DNA from: a virus
Reading direction: 5' to 3' (one strand)
IMG/VR virus record: IMGVR_UViG_3300037553_000311
Location: 28,685 to 92,684 of that record
Length of the DNA: 64,000 nucleotides
In this document: positions 45,892 through 54,975 of the stretch, one piece after another
How positions within the stretch are numbered: position 1 is the first letter of the stretch
Layout of the letters: every line of letters begins with the position of its first letter
Position numbers and translations under genes: made by a program
The notes under the pieces: generated by a model
The model's input: only the letters and a program-made list of their open reading frames with translations
Told to the model about the DNA's origin: nothing
The model's database searches: none

Positions 45892-47853
45892 ATGGATAAA
45901 GCTAAGCTAGATATATTAGTACATGATCTCAAGTTACATAATCATAGATATTATAATCTCAATGCTCCCATCATCAGTGATGTCGAATATGACAGACTAT
46001 ACTCTATATTTTTAGAGTATAAAGCTAAGTATCCAGATATAGAAGATCCGATAGGATCACCTAGTGGTGATATCATACATAAGAATAAGATGTTATCTAT
46101 CTTATCTACTACTGATAAGAGTGAGTTATCTGATAGATTATTGAAGATGATAGGTAACTCACAGTTTGATATCATAGCTGATTACAAAGCTGATGGTCTA
46201 GCACTAGAGTTAGTATATGGTAAGGATAATCTCTTATCAGGTGCATCTACTAGAGGTGATGGTATCGTAGGTGATGATGTATTATCTAATGCAAGATATA
46301 TACTCAATGTAGTACCAAAGATGAGTACATGTTGCATATATGGTGAAGTAGTATTATCAAAGAAGAACTTTAAGATAGTCAATGATTACAAACGTAAAAT
46401 AGGTGATGCTGCATTTACTAATGCAAGGAATGCTGCATCTGGTATATTGAGGTCATCTAGATATCCTAATAATGTAGTGGAGTTATTGACATTCATCCCA
46501 TATGGTACAGATCTAGATAAACCCACTCATACTGATAAGTTAGTAGCATTGGCAGATGCTGGTTTCATAACACAACCACATATCACCTGTACTAGCACAG
46601 ATGATATCATTAGAGCATGTGATGATATATCACGTATTCGTAACGACATAGGTTACGATATAGATGGTATCGTATTTAAAGTAAATGACGTAGCACTACA
46701 ACAAGAATTATGTAGTGGTAATAAGCACCCTAATCATATGGTGGCATATAAGTTTCCAGCTAGTAACACTATCACTACACTGAATGAGGTAGTATTCCAA
46801 GTAGGTAGGACTGGTAGGATCTCACCAGTAGGTATAGTGACTCCAGTCACTATCAGTGGTATATTGATCAAGCGAGTATCATTACACAATATCAATGATA
46901 TCAATGATAAAGATCTCAAGATAGGTGATAAAGTAATATTAGAACGTGCAGGTGATGTCATACCTGCTATAATAGAATCATTAGTAGAAGAACGCACTGG
47001 GGATGAGATTGATATCGTATTCCCTACAACCTGTCCTACATGTCACAGTGAAGTAGCATTTGATAATACTCATTACACATGCACTAATGACGACTGCTTA
47101 GCTAAGTTATCTGGTAATCTCATGTATGCAATTGGTAGGAAAGCATTCAATATGAAAGGTATAGGTCCAAAGGTATGTGATAAGTTAGTAGCATGTGGTC
47201 TCATATCAGATGTCAGTGATCTATTCACTTTAGATACCGATATAGCTAAACGTGATACTTTCATGAATGCATTGGGTATATCTATCGGTAGGGTAAATAA
47301 GTTACTCATCACAATAGATAACTCTAGGGTGATCACTTTTGCTAAATTCATTAAAGCATTGAGTATCCCTATGATTAGTGACGGATTAGCTAATTCGATT
47401 GCTAACAAATTCACTAGTATAGATAATCTACTATCATTAGATCCGATCACGATAGCTAATGAGCTTTCATATGTCCCAAATATAGGTAGGAATACTGTAG
47501 ATGCTGTAGCTGATTATTTTGATCCCAGTAATACGGGTAGATATAGTCGCATCCTAGTTGAGAAACTAATAGCTAATGGTGTGATTGTACAAGATCATCT
47601 AGATGTATCAGTATCTAATAAGAATGTAGTATTTGTGATCACTGGTAAATTTGATAATACCTCTAGAGTAGAGTTAGCTAAGCGTATTGATGAAAGTCAA
47701 ATCGGTATAGTGGAACGACGTTTAACTGGTAAGACTAAGTACTTAGTTGTAGGAGATAGTGCTGGAAAAAGTAAGGTGGATAAGGCAGTAAAAATGAATA
47801 TACCTATGATAACCTTAGATGAACTTAATAAAATGATACAAGGAGCGATATGA
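45892..47853 (+). CDS. ligA: NAD-dependent DNA ligase
   Basis: Full-length LigA-type enzyme of 653 residues that seals nicks using NAD. Seen in order: an Ia-type NAD-binding start (HNHRYYN...ISDVEYDRLY), the adenylated lysine in DYKADGLALEL (K99), TRGDGIVGDDV, an OB-fold with VGRTGRISPVG, a four-cysteine zinc finger (CPTCHSEV...CTNDDC, about 381-402), helix-hairpin-helix repeats, and a C-terminal BRCT domain (FVITGKFDN...TKYLVVGDSAGKSKVDKA). I prefer the ATG at 45892, with AGGTG 6 bases upstream, over the GTG at 45883 inside that site. It supports replication and recombination. Confidence 0.93.
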   Translation: MDKAKLDILVHDLKLHNHRYYNLNAPIISDVEYDRLYSIFLEYKAKYPDIEDPIGSPSGDIIHKNKMLSILSTTDKSELSDRLLKMIGNSQFDIIADYKADGLALELVYGKDNLLSGASTRGDGIVGDDVLSNARYILNVVPKMSTCCIYGEVVLSKKNFKIVNDYKRKIGDAAFTNARNAASGILRSSRYPNNVVELLTFIPYGTDLDKPTHTDKLVALADAGFITQPHITCTSTDDIIRACDDISRIRNDIGYDIDGIVFKVNDVALQQELCSGNKHPNHMVAYKFPASNTITTLNEVVFQVGRTGRISPVGIVTPVTISGILIKRVSLHNINDINDKDLKIGDKVILERAGDVIPAIIESLVEERTGDEIDIVFPTTCPTCHSEVAFDNTHYTCTNDDCLAKLSGNLMYAIGRKAFNMKGIGPKVCDKLVACGLISDVSDLFTLDTDIAKRDTFMNALGISIGRVNKLLITIDNSRVITFAKFIKALSIPMISDGLANSIANKFTSIDNLLSLDPITIANELSYVPNIGRNTVDAVADYFDPSNTGRYSRILVEKLIANGVIVQDHLDVSVSNKNVVFVITGKFDNTSRVELAKRIDESQIGIVERRLTGKTKYLVVGDSAGKSKVDKAVKMNIPMITLDELNKMIQGAI

Positions 47854-48056
47854 ATAAGCGTAGATTTGAAGTACTAGATGACCTAGAGAATGATATTAAG
47901 AAAGATATAGATCAATTAGCTAATGAATTTAGCGAAAGTGATAAATCAGATGATATCATTAAGACTAAGATCAGTAAGATCGAATACAAGTATAAATTAG
48001 CTAAACGTAAGCGTCGTAAGATGTCAAATTTATCAAGGAAGGTCAATCGTAAATAA
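47850..48056 (+). CDS. Small basic coiled-coil-like protein, 68 residues
   Basis: It overlaps the ligase stop by 4 bases (ATGA). An acidic helix (VLDDLENDIKKDIDQLANEF) is followed by a strongly basic end (KLAKRKRRKMSNLSRKVNRK), suggesting nucleic-acid contact. Family not recognised. Confidence 0.55.
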   Translation: MNKRRFEVLDDLENDIKKDIDQLANEFSESDKSDDIIKTKISKIEYKYKLAKRKRRKMSNLSRKVNRK

Positions 48057-48061
48057 GCATG

Positions 48062-48100
48062 TATACCACTATAGCTTACGTTATAGTGGTATATTTTTTA
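48062..48100 (+). terminator. Terminator after the ligase operon
   Basis: A perfect 12-bp stem (48062-48073 with 48082-48093) followed by TTTTTTA. Confidence 0.88.
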
Positions 48101-48166
48101 ATTAATCAGCTACATATCTATAGGTGATAGTGATTGATTTACCTTCAAATATTAAAGGAGAAAGTA

Positions 48167-48748
48167 ATGAGTGATAATGATGTATTACAATCAAATGAGA
48201 CTAAGTTAATAGATAGGTTAGATGCAGCACTTACTGAGTTAGAGGATGCTAATAACGTCATTACATTATCTCAGTTTCGTAAGTATGAGCCTCTATTTAA
48301 AAGGAAGACAGATATATCTTTTGATCAGATACAAGAGCTATCAAAAGATCTACTAGGACGTTTCTCTCTATATTCACCTATCAAAATCACTGATCATACT
48401 GGTAAATTGTTATTTAAAGTACCACGATTATTCATACCTGTGAATGATATCAACGAAGAGTATAAGCATCTATTGACTAAGTTTTATAATGATAGTGGAT
48501 CTGATATACCTAAGTATGCATCTGAAGCTACTAATAGTGTATTGTTAGCTATACTCAAGTCACAGGAAGATATCACAGATACTTCATATCAGGAGTATAT
48601 CAAGGAACTTAGAGATGAGTATGATGCTGATATCGTAGAGTTTCAAGATCTGATGGACAGTGGTACTGCTAAGGATACTAAAACCACTGATGATATTAAG
48701 GAAGTATCTGTAGATATAAATAAATTAGAAGGACTCAGTTGGACATAG
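48167..48748 (+). CDS. Unknown acidic helical protein, 193 residues
   Basis: Family not recognised. I chose the start MSDNDVLQ because AAAGGAGAAAGTA directly precedes it; the frame is open 33 bases further upstream without a site. Helical and acidic throughout. It lies 21 bases before the SbcD-like gene, so the two are probably co-transcribed. Confidence 0.5.
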   Translation: MSDNDVLQSNETKLIDRLDAALTELEDANNVITLSQFRKYEPLFKRKTDISFDQIQELSKDLLGRFSLYSPIKITDHTGKLLFKVPRLFIPVNDINEEYKHLLTKFYNDSGSDIPKYASEATNSVLLAILKSQEDITDTSYQEYIKELRDEYDADIVEFQDLMDSGTAKDTKTTDDIKEVSVDINKLEGLSWT

Positions 48749-48769
48749 CGAGATAAGAGGGGATTTATC

Positions 48770-49873
48770 ATGAGTGGCTTGAAGATCATACATACTTCAG
48801 ATTGGCATTTTGGACATGGGAGAGTAGATACAGATGATACTATCTCAGATATTAGAAAGTACTTATTCCCTAAGTTAGTAGATGCTGATATATTAGTTAT
48901 AGCTGGGGATATATTTGATAACAGTATCAGTATAAACTCTAAAGATGCAGCTAGTGTATTAGCATTCTTTGTAGATGTGTTTTATAAATGCTATGAGCAT
49001 AATGTCATACTTCGCATATTGTTAGGTACATTCAGTCATGATAGGAATCAGATCAAATCTATTGAACGCTTATACAGTAGGTTTAATATACCATTAGATT
49101 TTAGATACATTGATACTATCGATGTAGAGTATATAGCTAAGGTAGATACTTCATTTCTATACTTACCTGATAACTTACCATATAAGACTAAGCATGAAGT
49201 ATTTGAACAAGTAGATAAGTTACTCATAGGAGCTGATATATCTAAAGTAGATTATGTAATCAACCATGGTGAGTTTAACCATGCTACATATGGATATATC
49301 AATGACAATGCGTATGATGTATCTGACTTTAAAGATATATGTAAGTATCTGGTACTTTCTGGACATATACACAATAAGAGTAAACGAGGTAATGTCCTCT
49401 ACGCTGGTAGTATCAATAGACTAGCGCATAATGAAGAATCAGCTAAAGGCTTCTGGTACATAGAAGGTACTGATACTAAATTCATTACTAATACGTCAGC
49501 TACACAGTTTATAACTGAGACATATGAAGGTACTGATTTAGATACCTTACTCAAGTATCATGATGAATTGATAGCGTCTAAGTTTGATCCTAATCGTAGA
49601 GGATATCTGAGACTCATCATAGATGACGTACATATCAGACAAGCTGTACGAAAGTATCATGATAAGCAAGAGTTTAACGTAGTACTGACATTTAAGATCA
49701 ATAAGAAGCAGAGTGATCAATTCGATCTCAATATCAAAGCTGAGCGTACAGAGATCCTAGTAGCACCTTCTGAAGCTACTATATCCACTATCGTATCTGA
49801 ACACCTAATTAAGACTAAAGCTACTAATCTACCACTCGATACTATCAAATCAATCATCTTCGATCATACATGA
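48770..49873 (+). CDS. SbcD/Mre11-like DNA repair nuclease subunit
   Basis: A calcineurin-type metallophosphoesterase of 367 residues with the five metal motifs: DWHFGH (11-16), GDIFD (46-50), GTFSHD (86-91, in place of GNHD), NHGEFN (about 171-176) and SGHIHNK (about 195-201). The C-terminal part fits the capping domain. Such proteins work with an SbcC/Rad50 ATPase, not present in this window, in end processing and recombination (T4 gp47 type). The Asn of GNHD is replaced by Ser, which is unusual. Confidence 0.82.
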   Translation: MSGLKIIHTSDWHFGHGRVDTDDTISDIRKYLFPKLVDADILVIAGDIFDNSISINSKDAASVLAFFVDVFYKCYEHNVILRILLGTFSHDRNQIKSIERLYSRFNIPLDFRYIDTIDVEYIAKVDTSFLYLPDNLPYKTKHEVFEQVDKLLIGADISKVDYVINHGEFNHATYGYINDNAYDVSDFKDICKYLVLSGHIHNKSKRGNVLYAGSINRLAHNEESAKGFWYIEGTDTKFITNTSATQFITETYEGTDLDTLLKYHDELIASKFDPNRRGYLRLIIDDVHIRQAVRKYHDKQEFNVVLTFKINKKQSDQFDLNIKAERTEILVAPSEATISTIVSEHLIKTKATNLPLDTIKSIIFDHT

Positions 49874-49898
49874 TCTCAAGTATATATTACCATAGTAG
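49873..49898 (+). promoter_or_regulatory. Promoter-like element P16
   Basis: ATCTCAAGTATATATTACCA and TAGTAG. It overlaps the last base of the SbcD-like gene and has only half of a hairpin unit before the next start. Confidence 0.65.
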
Positions 49899-49934
49899 AA
49901 GGTATCAGATACTACTCAATCATAGGAGATGATC

Positions 49935-50789
49935 ATGGATAAACATAGTAATCAAGAGATAGATAAGTTCCAAATCCAGTTCCCAGGTATCAGTTATGGT
50001 ACATTATATGTATTATTGACTCTACTGAAACATGCGAATGATCCAGCTAATGTCAAGCATAATGTATTCGTAATCAATTTAGGAACTATAGTGCGTAATT
50101 GCTTAGATGCATCATTATCTGATGAATCTATCATCACTAATGTAATGCTTGATGCAGAAACATTAGTGAGATCTATTGGTCAGTATAATACTAATAAGGT
50201 CAAAGTAGTCTGGTACGCACATCCAGAATTGAGACAGATGATATATGCTCCAGTTCGGAGACCAGATACTAAACCTAGGGTAGCAGTAGAACGTATTACT
50301 ACTAAATTACTAGCTAGACTCAAGGTCAGTAATAACAAGTTAGTAATGTTACCTGAAGCTAATGCTAATGTAGATGAATACATATTACGTATATATAAAC
50401 AGTATGCATATAAGGTACTAGCTAGATATATTAAAGGTAGGATAGCTAATGATGAACCAAGATTATGCATGATAACTCATGTATCATTGGATCTATTACT
50501 AGCTGAAGTAGTCAAGAATATCACACTACTGGAATGTCATACTGGTAAATATATCACTAGGGAAGGTTTTGGGTATAAAGTATTTAAGACAGAACGTAGA
50601 TCGTTTAACAGGACAGCGTTAAAAGCATTTGGTGATAAGGATTTAATAAAGCCTCAGATACGTCTAACTAAGAAGAATAAAGACAAACTAGCTGTAGCTG
50701 ACTTATCTACAATCACGGAGAAAGAATTATATGCAATACTGACAGTAGATCTCAAGATCGACCCATTCGATCTAGCTTACGAGATCTAA
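49935..50789 (+). CDS. Unknown protein, 284 residues
   Basis: Family not recognised. An alpha/beta protein, basic overall. I chose the second ATG, with TAGGAG 6 bases upstream; the first ATG touches that site. Placed between nuclease and SSB-like genes, so a DNA-related role is possible but not shown. Confidence 0.48.
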   Translation: MDKHSNQEIDKFQIQFPGISYGTLYVLLTLLKHANDPANVKHNVFVINLGTIVRNCLDASLSDESIITNVMLDAETLVRSIGQYNTNKVKVVWYAHPELRQMIYAPVRRPDTKPRVAVERITTKLLARLKVSNNKLVMLPEANANVDEYILRIYKQYAYKVLARYIKGRIANDEPRLCMITHVSLDLLLAEVVKNITLLECHTGKYITREGFGYKVFKTERRSFNRTALKAFGDKDLIKPQIRLTKKNKDKLAVADLSTITEKELYAILTVDLKIDPFDLAYEI

Positions 50790-50931
50790 AAACCCGACCT
50801 AGCTAAGTAGTTAGGTAGATATAAGTTTTAACTAGAAAAGTATATGATGTAGTAGTAATAGTAATAGTACCAGAATAACTTAACCGGTAAGTTATCCTAT
50901 ATAACCTAAGTAATGATAAAGGAGTTATCTA

Positions 50932-51510
50932 ATGAATGAGCTTAATCTTAATGGTCTAGTACGATTGAAAACATCCCAGTTTACCCACGGTATGACACTT
51001 GGTGTATTTGGTGGTAGAGCTAGTCTTAGTGTATTTGATAATAATGGTGGAGGTGGCGGTCCTATTATCAAATTCTTGTTCTCAGAGACTAGCTTGGTGA
51101 TCTTCAAAGAGCTACTTGAGAAATTGCTATCAGATGAGAATATCAAACCTATCGAGATGGGTAATTATCCATATGATAAGGAAACTAAAGCTCGTGTATT
51201 TAGAGCAGCTATCACACTAGGTAGGGATGAGACTGATAAACATGCATACATTACGATCTACGGTGAGAAACATAAAGATCCTATCATGTTTCCATTCTTG
51301 ACAGATGATAGCATTAAGATTGGAAATGGTAATGGTCACAGTGATATCCCAAAGAAAGCGTTGTCTGAATATGGTATCAAGACATTTCTCAGATGCATCA
51401 ATAACTTAATCTCAGTTGGATGTGTTGTGACTAATGAGAAACGAGATACTAGTGGTGGTGGTGGTGGATTTACTGGTGGAACAAGTACTGGAGATGATGT
51501 TCCTTTCTAA
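50932..51510 (+). CDS. SSB-like single-stranded DNA-binding protein
   Basis: 192 residues with a predicted beta-rich body, a glycine-rich linker (GGGGGFTGGTSTG) and the C-terminal tip GDDVPF. The linker and acidic tip ending in Pro-Phe is the hallmark of bacterial-type SSB tails (DDDIPF in E. coli), which recruit partner proteins. The body also has an internal GGGGG loop. The body itself is not clearly an OB-fold by eye, so the call rests on the tail and on neighbouring replication/repair genes. AAAGGAG precedes the start. Confidence 0.58.
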   Translation: MNELNLNGLVRLKTSQFTHGMTLGVFGGRASLSVFDNNGGGGGPIIKFLFSETSLVIFKELLEKLLSDENIKPIEMGNYPYDKETKARVFRAAITLGRDETDKHAYITIYGEKHKDPIMFPFLTDDSIKIGNGNGHSDIPKKALSEYGIKTFLRCINNLISVGCVVTNEKRDTSGGGGGFTGGTSTGDDVPF

Positions 51511-51542
51511 AAAGTACTATCTTTAATATCCAAATGACTCAT

Positions 51543-51583
51543 TCCATAACGTACCTGTCTGGGTACGTTATGGAGTATTTTTA
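51543..51583 (+). terminator. Terminator, compensatory variant of the CATAGCATACC family
   Basis: A perfect stem CCATAACGTACC/GGTACGTTATGG (51544-51555 with 51562-51573) followed by TATTTTTATTT. Compared with CCATAGCATACC, paired positions changed on both arms. Confidence 0.85.
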
Positions 51584-51589
51584 TTTGAC

Positions 51590-51670
51590 GTATATCCCTA
51601 CGTGAAGGTCATATTTGAGCATATTTGGATTTACTACGTACGGTTCTATAGTGGGTGAAAATGGTGTATT
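51590..51670 (+). repeat. Intergenic repeat element, copy C (right part)
   Basis: Nearly identical to 10054-10134 (one base different in the core) but lacking the left arm of the long inverted repeat; it begins right at the terminator T-run. Confidence 0.75.
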
Positions 51671-51744
51671 TGCATTATCTGATATGTTATCTAATCTTAT
51701 AGTTCAGATGACATATCACCTGAACTAGTCGATCAACTCTCACT

Positions 51745-51770
51745 ATCTCAAGTATATATTACTACATTAA
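51745..51770 (+). promoter_or_regulatory. Promoter-like element P17 with hairpin units
   Basis: ATCTCAAGTATATATTACTA is consensus, but the right part reads CATTAAG instead of TAGTAG. Two or three hairpin units follow (51785-51895), with the conserved loop in the opposite orientation (AAGTAGTATC). The 51511-51902 gap otherwise holds only the terminator and repeat C. Confidence 0.6.
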
Positions 51771-51902
51771 GTTATACATTAAATCGAAGATCAGTAGCAT
51801 GTCAAGTAGTATCTGATATGCTACCTAATCACTAGATCAGTAGGAGGTATCAAGTAGTATCTGATACCTTCTATTAATCACTAAATCAGTAGGAGATGTA
51901 AT

Positions 51903-52175
51903 ATGATCAGTCATATTTGTGAAAGACGTGCAACAGTACCCAATGATAAAGTATTAATCAGGCATCGGTATATGATACTATCTAAAATAGTAGATATCGA
52001 ACGTAAGTATCTATCTGATCGGACAGTCGTTGAGGATTACCTAAATAAGAAATTATTTATCATCCATCTTATCAGCGAGATTCATGCTGCAAAAACTATC
52101 TCAGATATAGATACTTTATTTGAGGACGCACTTTATAGCGATATGTATTATTCGATAGTATTAGAAACTAAGTAG
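51903..52175 (+). CDS. Small unknown protein, 90 residues
   Basis: A helical, charged protein; family not recognised. TAGGAGATGTAAT precedes the start, and the GGAG lies at the end of a hairpin unit. Followed by a 13-bp hairpin that lies just before the next ribosome-binding site. Confidence 0.5.
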   Translation: MISHICERRATVPNDKVLIRHRYMILSKIVDIERKYLSDRTVVEDYLNKKLFIIHLISEIHAAKTISDIDTLFEDALYSDMYYSIVLETK

Positions 52176-52203
52176 CATCATAATCTTGGAGATTATGATG
52201 CTA
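52173..52203 (+). terminator. Hairpin between the 51903 and 52226 genes
   Basis: A perfect 13-bp stem (52173-52185 with 52191-52203), loop TTGGA. There is no T-run, so it may be a processing or protective hairpin instead. Confidence 0.55.
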
Positions 52204-52225
52204 CATTCCTTTAGGAGGGAAGTAA

Positions 52226-53782
52226 ATGAGTGACAATTTCATTACACCAACAACTATACAACAAGATACTAAGTATCTATACGCTAAAGTCGGTAACAAT
52301 GTCTTCAACATTAGGACTTTCAGTAATCTACGTGATGTAGGTAATCTCACCCAACCTGAAATATGGGATCAACTAGAGCCAGTTAACTTTTTCATAGATA
52401 CTAATTTCAATGTAGATGAGCGTAAGAAACTCATAGGTATATTCGATGTAGCTAAATCAGCTCTTAGTTATATCAACACTACAGATGCTATGATTAAAGC
52501 TATAGAGTTAATTAATACTACGATATATGATACCTTCACTGAGATCGATTTCATAGAGAGAGTATCTAATTATGTCATCACTGATGATAAGATCACTATA
52601 CCTAACTTAGCTAATAAAGGTGAACGTCCTAGAGATACTGAAGCTATGACGTTTTATAGGGAACATTACGATAGCATTAATAAGATCGTAGTTATGAATA
52701 AGGTACTCTTTCCTATATTTGGTGAGATCATATATAAAGTATCTGTCATAGATGAACTCAGTAATAAGCTAAAAGAGATGTTCGCTGCTGGCATACTGAA
52801 TAAGGTACTAGCTGTGCATTTTAGTGAGATCATATCTAAGCTACAGAACTATATCGCTGTCATTGTAAGTAAGACATTACCTAATGATGAGCTACTATCC
52901 TTTCAAGGGTTCACTAAGGATAATATGGCAGATGATAAGCTAGTGAAGATGTTAGTAAAGAACTTCATTAACATTAGATTATATCGTGAGAAAGGTAACA
53001 TCATGACTAGCATATCAGTAGCTGTTCGTAAATCTACTACATCAGATACTAATGCTAATCGTTCTGTCGTATACATGCCAAGAAATGCTCCAGATCAGAT
53101 GAGTGATGAAGATAGTAATACTAGTACTATGGAACATGAAGGCCATATGTTTAGTGAGACTATTGATATCTCTACACTAGTACAATTCGGTGTGACTAGA
53201 TATATCGATGATATCGTATCGAGTACTCCACGTATCAAGGAAGTATTTGATCCAACATATACATTCTACACACGATCACCATTTCCACCGAGTCCAGTCA
53301 ATGAACTCATATTAGCTATATTCATCAATAGTATCATCGGTAATGCATATGGAGTAAAGCATATCAATGATCAGTCATTCATTAAGTTAGTTACACTTAT
53401 ACAAATCTACATGGTAGATCATGATTTTCATCAACTAGTACCACTGATGTCAATGAAGTATCTAGGTGAAGCTAAAATAGTACCAGATACGATAGATAAT
53501 AGTATCAAGATAAAGGAAGGTATAGGTGTATATTACAGGAATGTAGTAGAGAATCTAGCTCATCTGGATAAGTTCATAGATCGTGAGAAAGTGTTCTCTG
53601 ACTTATCGATATACATAGTAGATCAGTATCATCATTACAATGTACCAGATACATTAGCTATCAATAAGGATTTGTATTGTACTGAGGATAATACTGTAGC
53701 ATATGGACCAGATGTAATATCTGATATATACAGGTTCATCTACCATGTCAAACAGAACCCCACTATACATTGGGGTAAATAA
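52226..53782 (+). CDS. Unknown protein, 518 residues
   Basis: Family not recognised. Mostly helical with a charged linker (about 285-315, MSDEDSNTSTMEHEG) and a C-terminal alpha/beta part. The ribosome-binding site is in the TTCC/GGAA loop hairpin, which it shares with the RNA polymerase beta gene; this suggests similar control but not similar function. Confidence 0.48.
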   Translation: MSDNFITPTTIQQDTKYLYAKVGNNVFNIRTFSNLRDVGNLTQPEIWDQLEPVNFFIDTNFNVDERKKLIGIFDVAKSALSYINTTDAMIKAIELINTTIYDTFTEIDFIERVSNYVITDDKITIPNLANKGERPRDTEAMTFYREHYDSINKIVVMNKVLFPIFGEIIYKVSVIDELSNKLKEMFAAGILNKVLAVHFSEIISKLQNYIAVIVSKTLPNDELLSFQGFTKDNMADDKLVKMLVKNFINIRLYREKGNIMTSISVAVRKSTTSDTNANRSVVYMPRNAPDQMSDEDSNTSTMEHEGHMFSETIDISTLVQFGVTRYIDDIVSSTPRIKEVFDPTYTFYTRSPFPPSPVNELILAIFINSIIGNAYGVKHINDQSFIKLVTLIQIYMVDHDFHQLVPLMSMKYLGEAKIVPDTIDNSIKIKEGIGVYYRNVVENLAHLDKFIDREKVFSDLSIYIVDQYHHYNVPDTLAINKDLYCTEDNTVAYGPDVISDIYRFIYHVKQNPTIHWGK

Positions 53783-53791
53783 TGTAAGTAA

Positions 53792-53808
53792 TTGAGAATA
53801 ATTCTCAA
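53792..53808 (+). other. 17-base palindrome before a propeller gene
   Basis: TTGAGAAT-A-ATTCTCAA. It lies between two genes 57 bases apart; an operator or weak hairpin. Confidence 0.45.
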
Positions 53809-53838
53809 CTTAATCTAATATCTTAGGAGGATAGTAAT

Positions 53839-54972
53839 ATGATTAATAATAAACTAGACGATAGTGTATTGATAAGTATCTATAATGATGACATTGATAA
53901 TCGGTTCAATATGGCAACTGTAGATTCTAATAATAACATTATCTGCATTGGACGTACTGGTACTGGGAAACGTAGAGATAGTGTCACATTGATAGTAAAG
54001 TTCGATAGTGACCTTAATGTAGTATCTAAGACTACATGTGGTGATCATAAGGACTTTTTCATAGGAGTAGTTACAGACTCTAATGATAATATTATCTGCG
54101 TTGGTCGCACTACCTCAGATGTAACTTGTGGTGGTGATATACTAATGATGAAGTTCGATAGTGATCTGATGATACTCAATATCAACATATATGATGATAA
54201 TGATATTGATTGGTTCAATGCAGTGACTATAGATGCTAATGATAATATCATCTGCGTTGGACGTACTATCATCTCAGAAGTTTATACTGCATTAGTAGTC
54301 AAGTATGATAGTGACTTTAATGTAGTAGCTAGAAAGACATATAGTGGAGATGATAGTTGGGGTTACTTCAATCAAGCAGTTATGGACTCTACTGGTAATA
54401 TTATCTGTATCGGTAGTACTGATGAAGGTAGTGCGTCAGGGATTAGATGTAGTGATACTCTGATGGTCAAGTATGATAGTGACCTTAATGTAGTAGTTAA
54501 TGTAGTATACGGTGGGACTGATGACGGTAGTTGCGATAGGTTCAGTGAAGTAGCGATTGATTCAAATGATGATATCATCTGCATTGGATATATTAGCTCA
54601 GAAGATTCTGATAGTAGTGATGCACTAATGGTGAAGTTTAGTGGTACGGATCTTAGCTTGATCGTTAAGAAAACATATGGTGACGATTATGGCTATTTCC
54701 ATGGAGTAGCTACATGTACTAATAACGATATCATCTGCATTGGTAGTACTTTCTCAGATAATGATTGGTATACATTAGTAGTGAAGTTAGATAATAGTCT
54801 TAATGTACTAGATAGGAAGATATATGATGGCGATGATGAATTCAGTGAAGTAGCTACTGATACTAATGATGATATCATATGCATTGGACGTACTACCTCA
54901 GAACTACCTGGTAGTTCTGAATATCCTAATCGTGTAGATGCATTAATAGTGAAGTATGATAAATGGGGATGA
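53839..54972 (+). CDS. SBBP-type seven-bladed beta-propeller protein, group IV
   Basis: 377 residues, seven blades of the KFDSDLNVV type, with a different head (MINNKLDDSVLISIYNDD). The last blade ends in SSEYPNRVDALIVKYD, identical to the end of the four-blade gene at 29907. The ribosome-binding site lies in the loop of TATC/GATA. This member sits outside the main propeller zone and is followed after 3 bases by an unrelated gene, so it is in an operon. Confidence 0.74.
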   Translation: MINNKLDDSVLISIYNDDIDNRFNMATVDSNNNIICIGRTGTGKRRDSVTLIVKFDSDLNVVSKTTCGDHKDFFIGVVTDSNDNIICVGRTTSDVTCGGDILMMKFDSDLMILNINIYDDNDIDWFNAVTIDANDNIICVGRTIISEVYTALVVKYDSDFNVVARKTYSGDDSWGYFNQAVMDSTGNIICIGSTDEGSASGIRCSDTLMVKYDSDLNVVVNVVYGGTDDGSCDRFSEVAIDSNDDIICIGYISSEDSDSSDALMVKFSGTDLSLIVKKTYGDDYGYFHGVATCTNNDIICIGSTFSDNDWYTLVVKLDNSLNVLDRKIYDGDDEFSEVATDTNDDIICIGRTTSELPGSSEYPNRVDALIVKYDKWG

Positions 54973-54975
54973 AGT

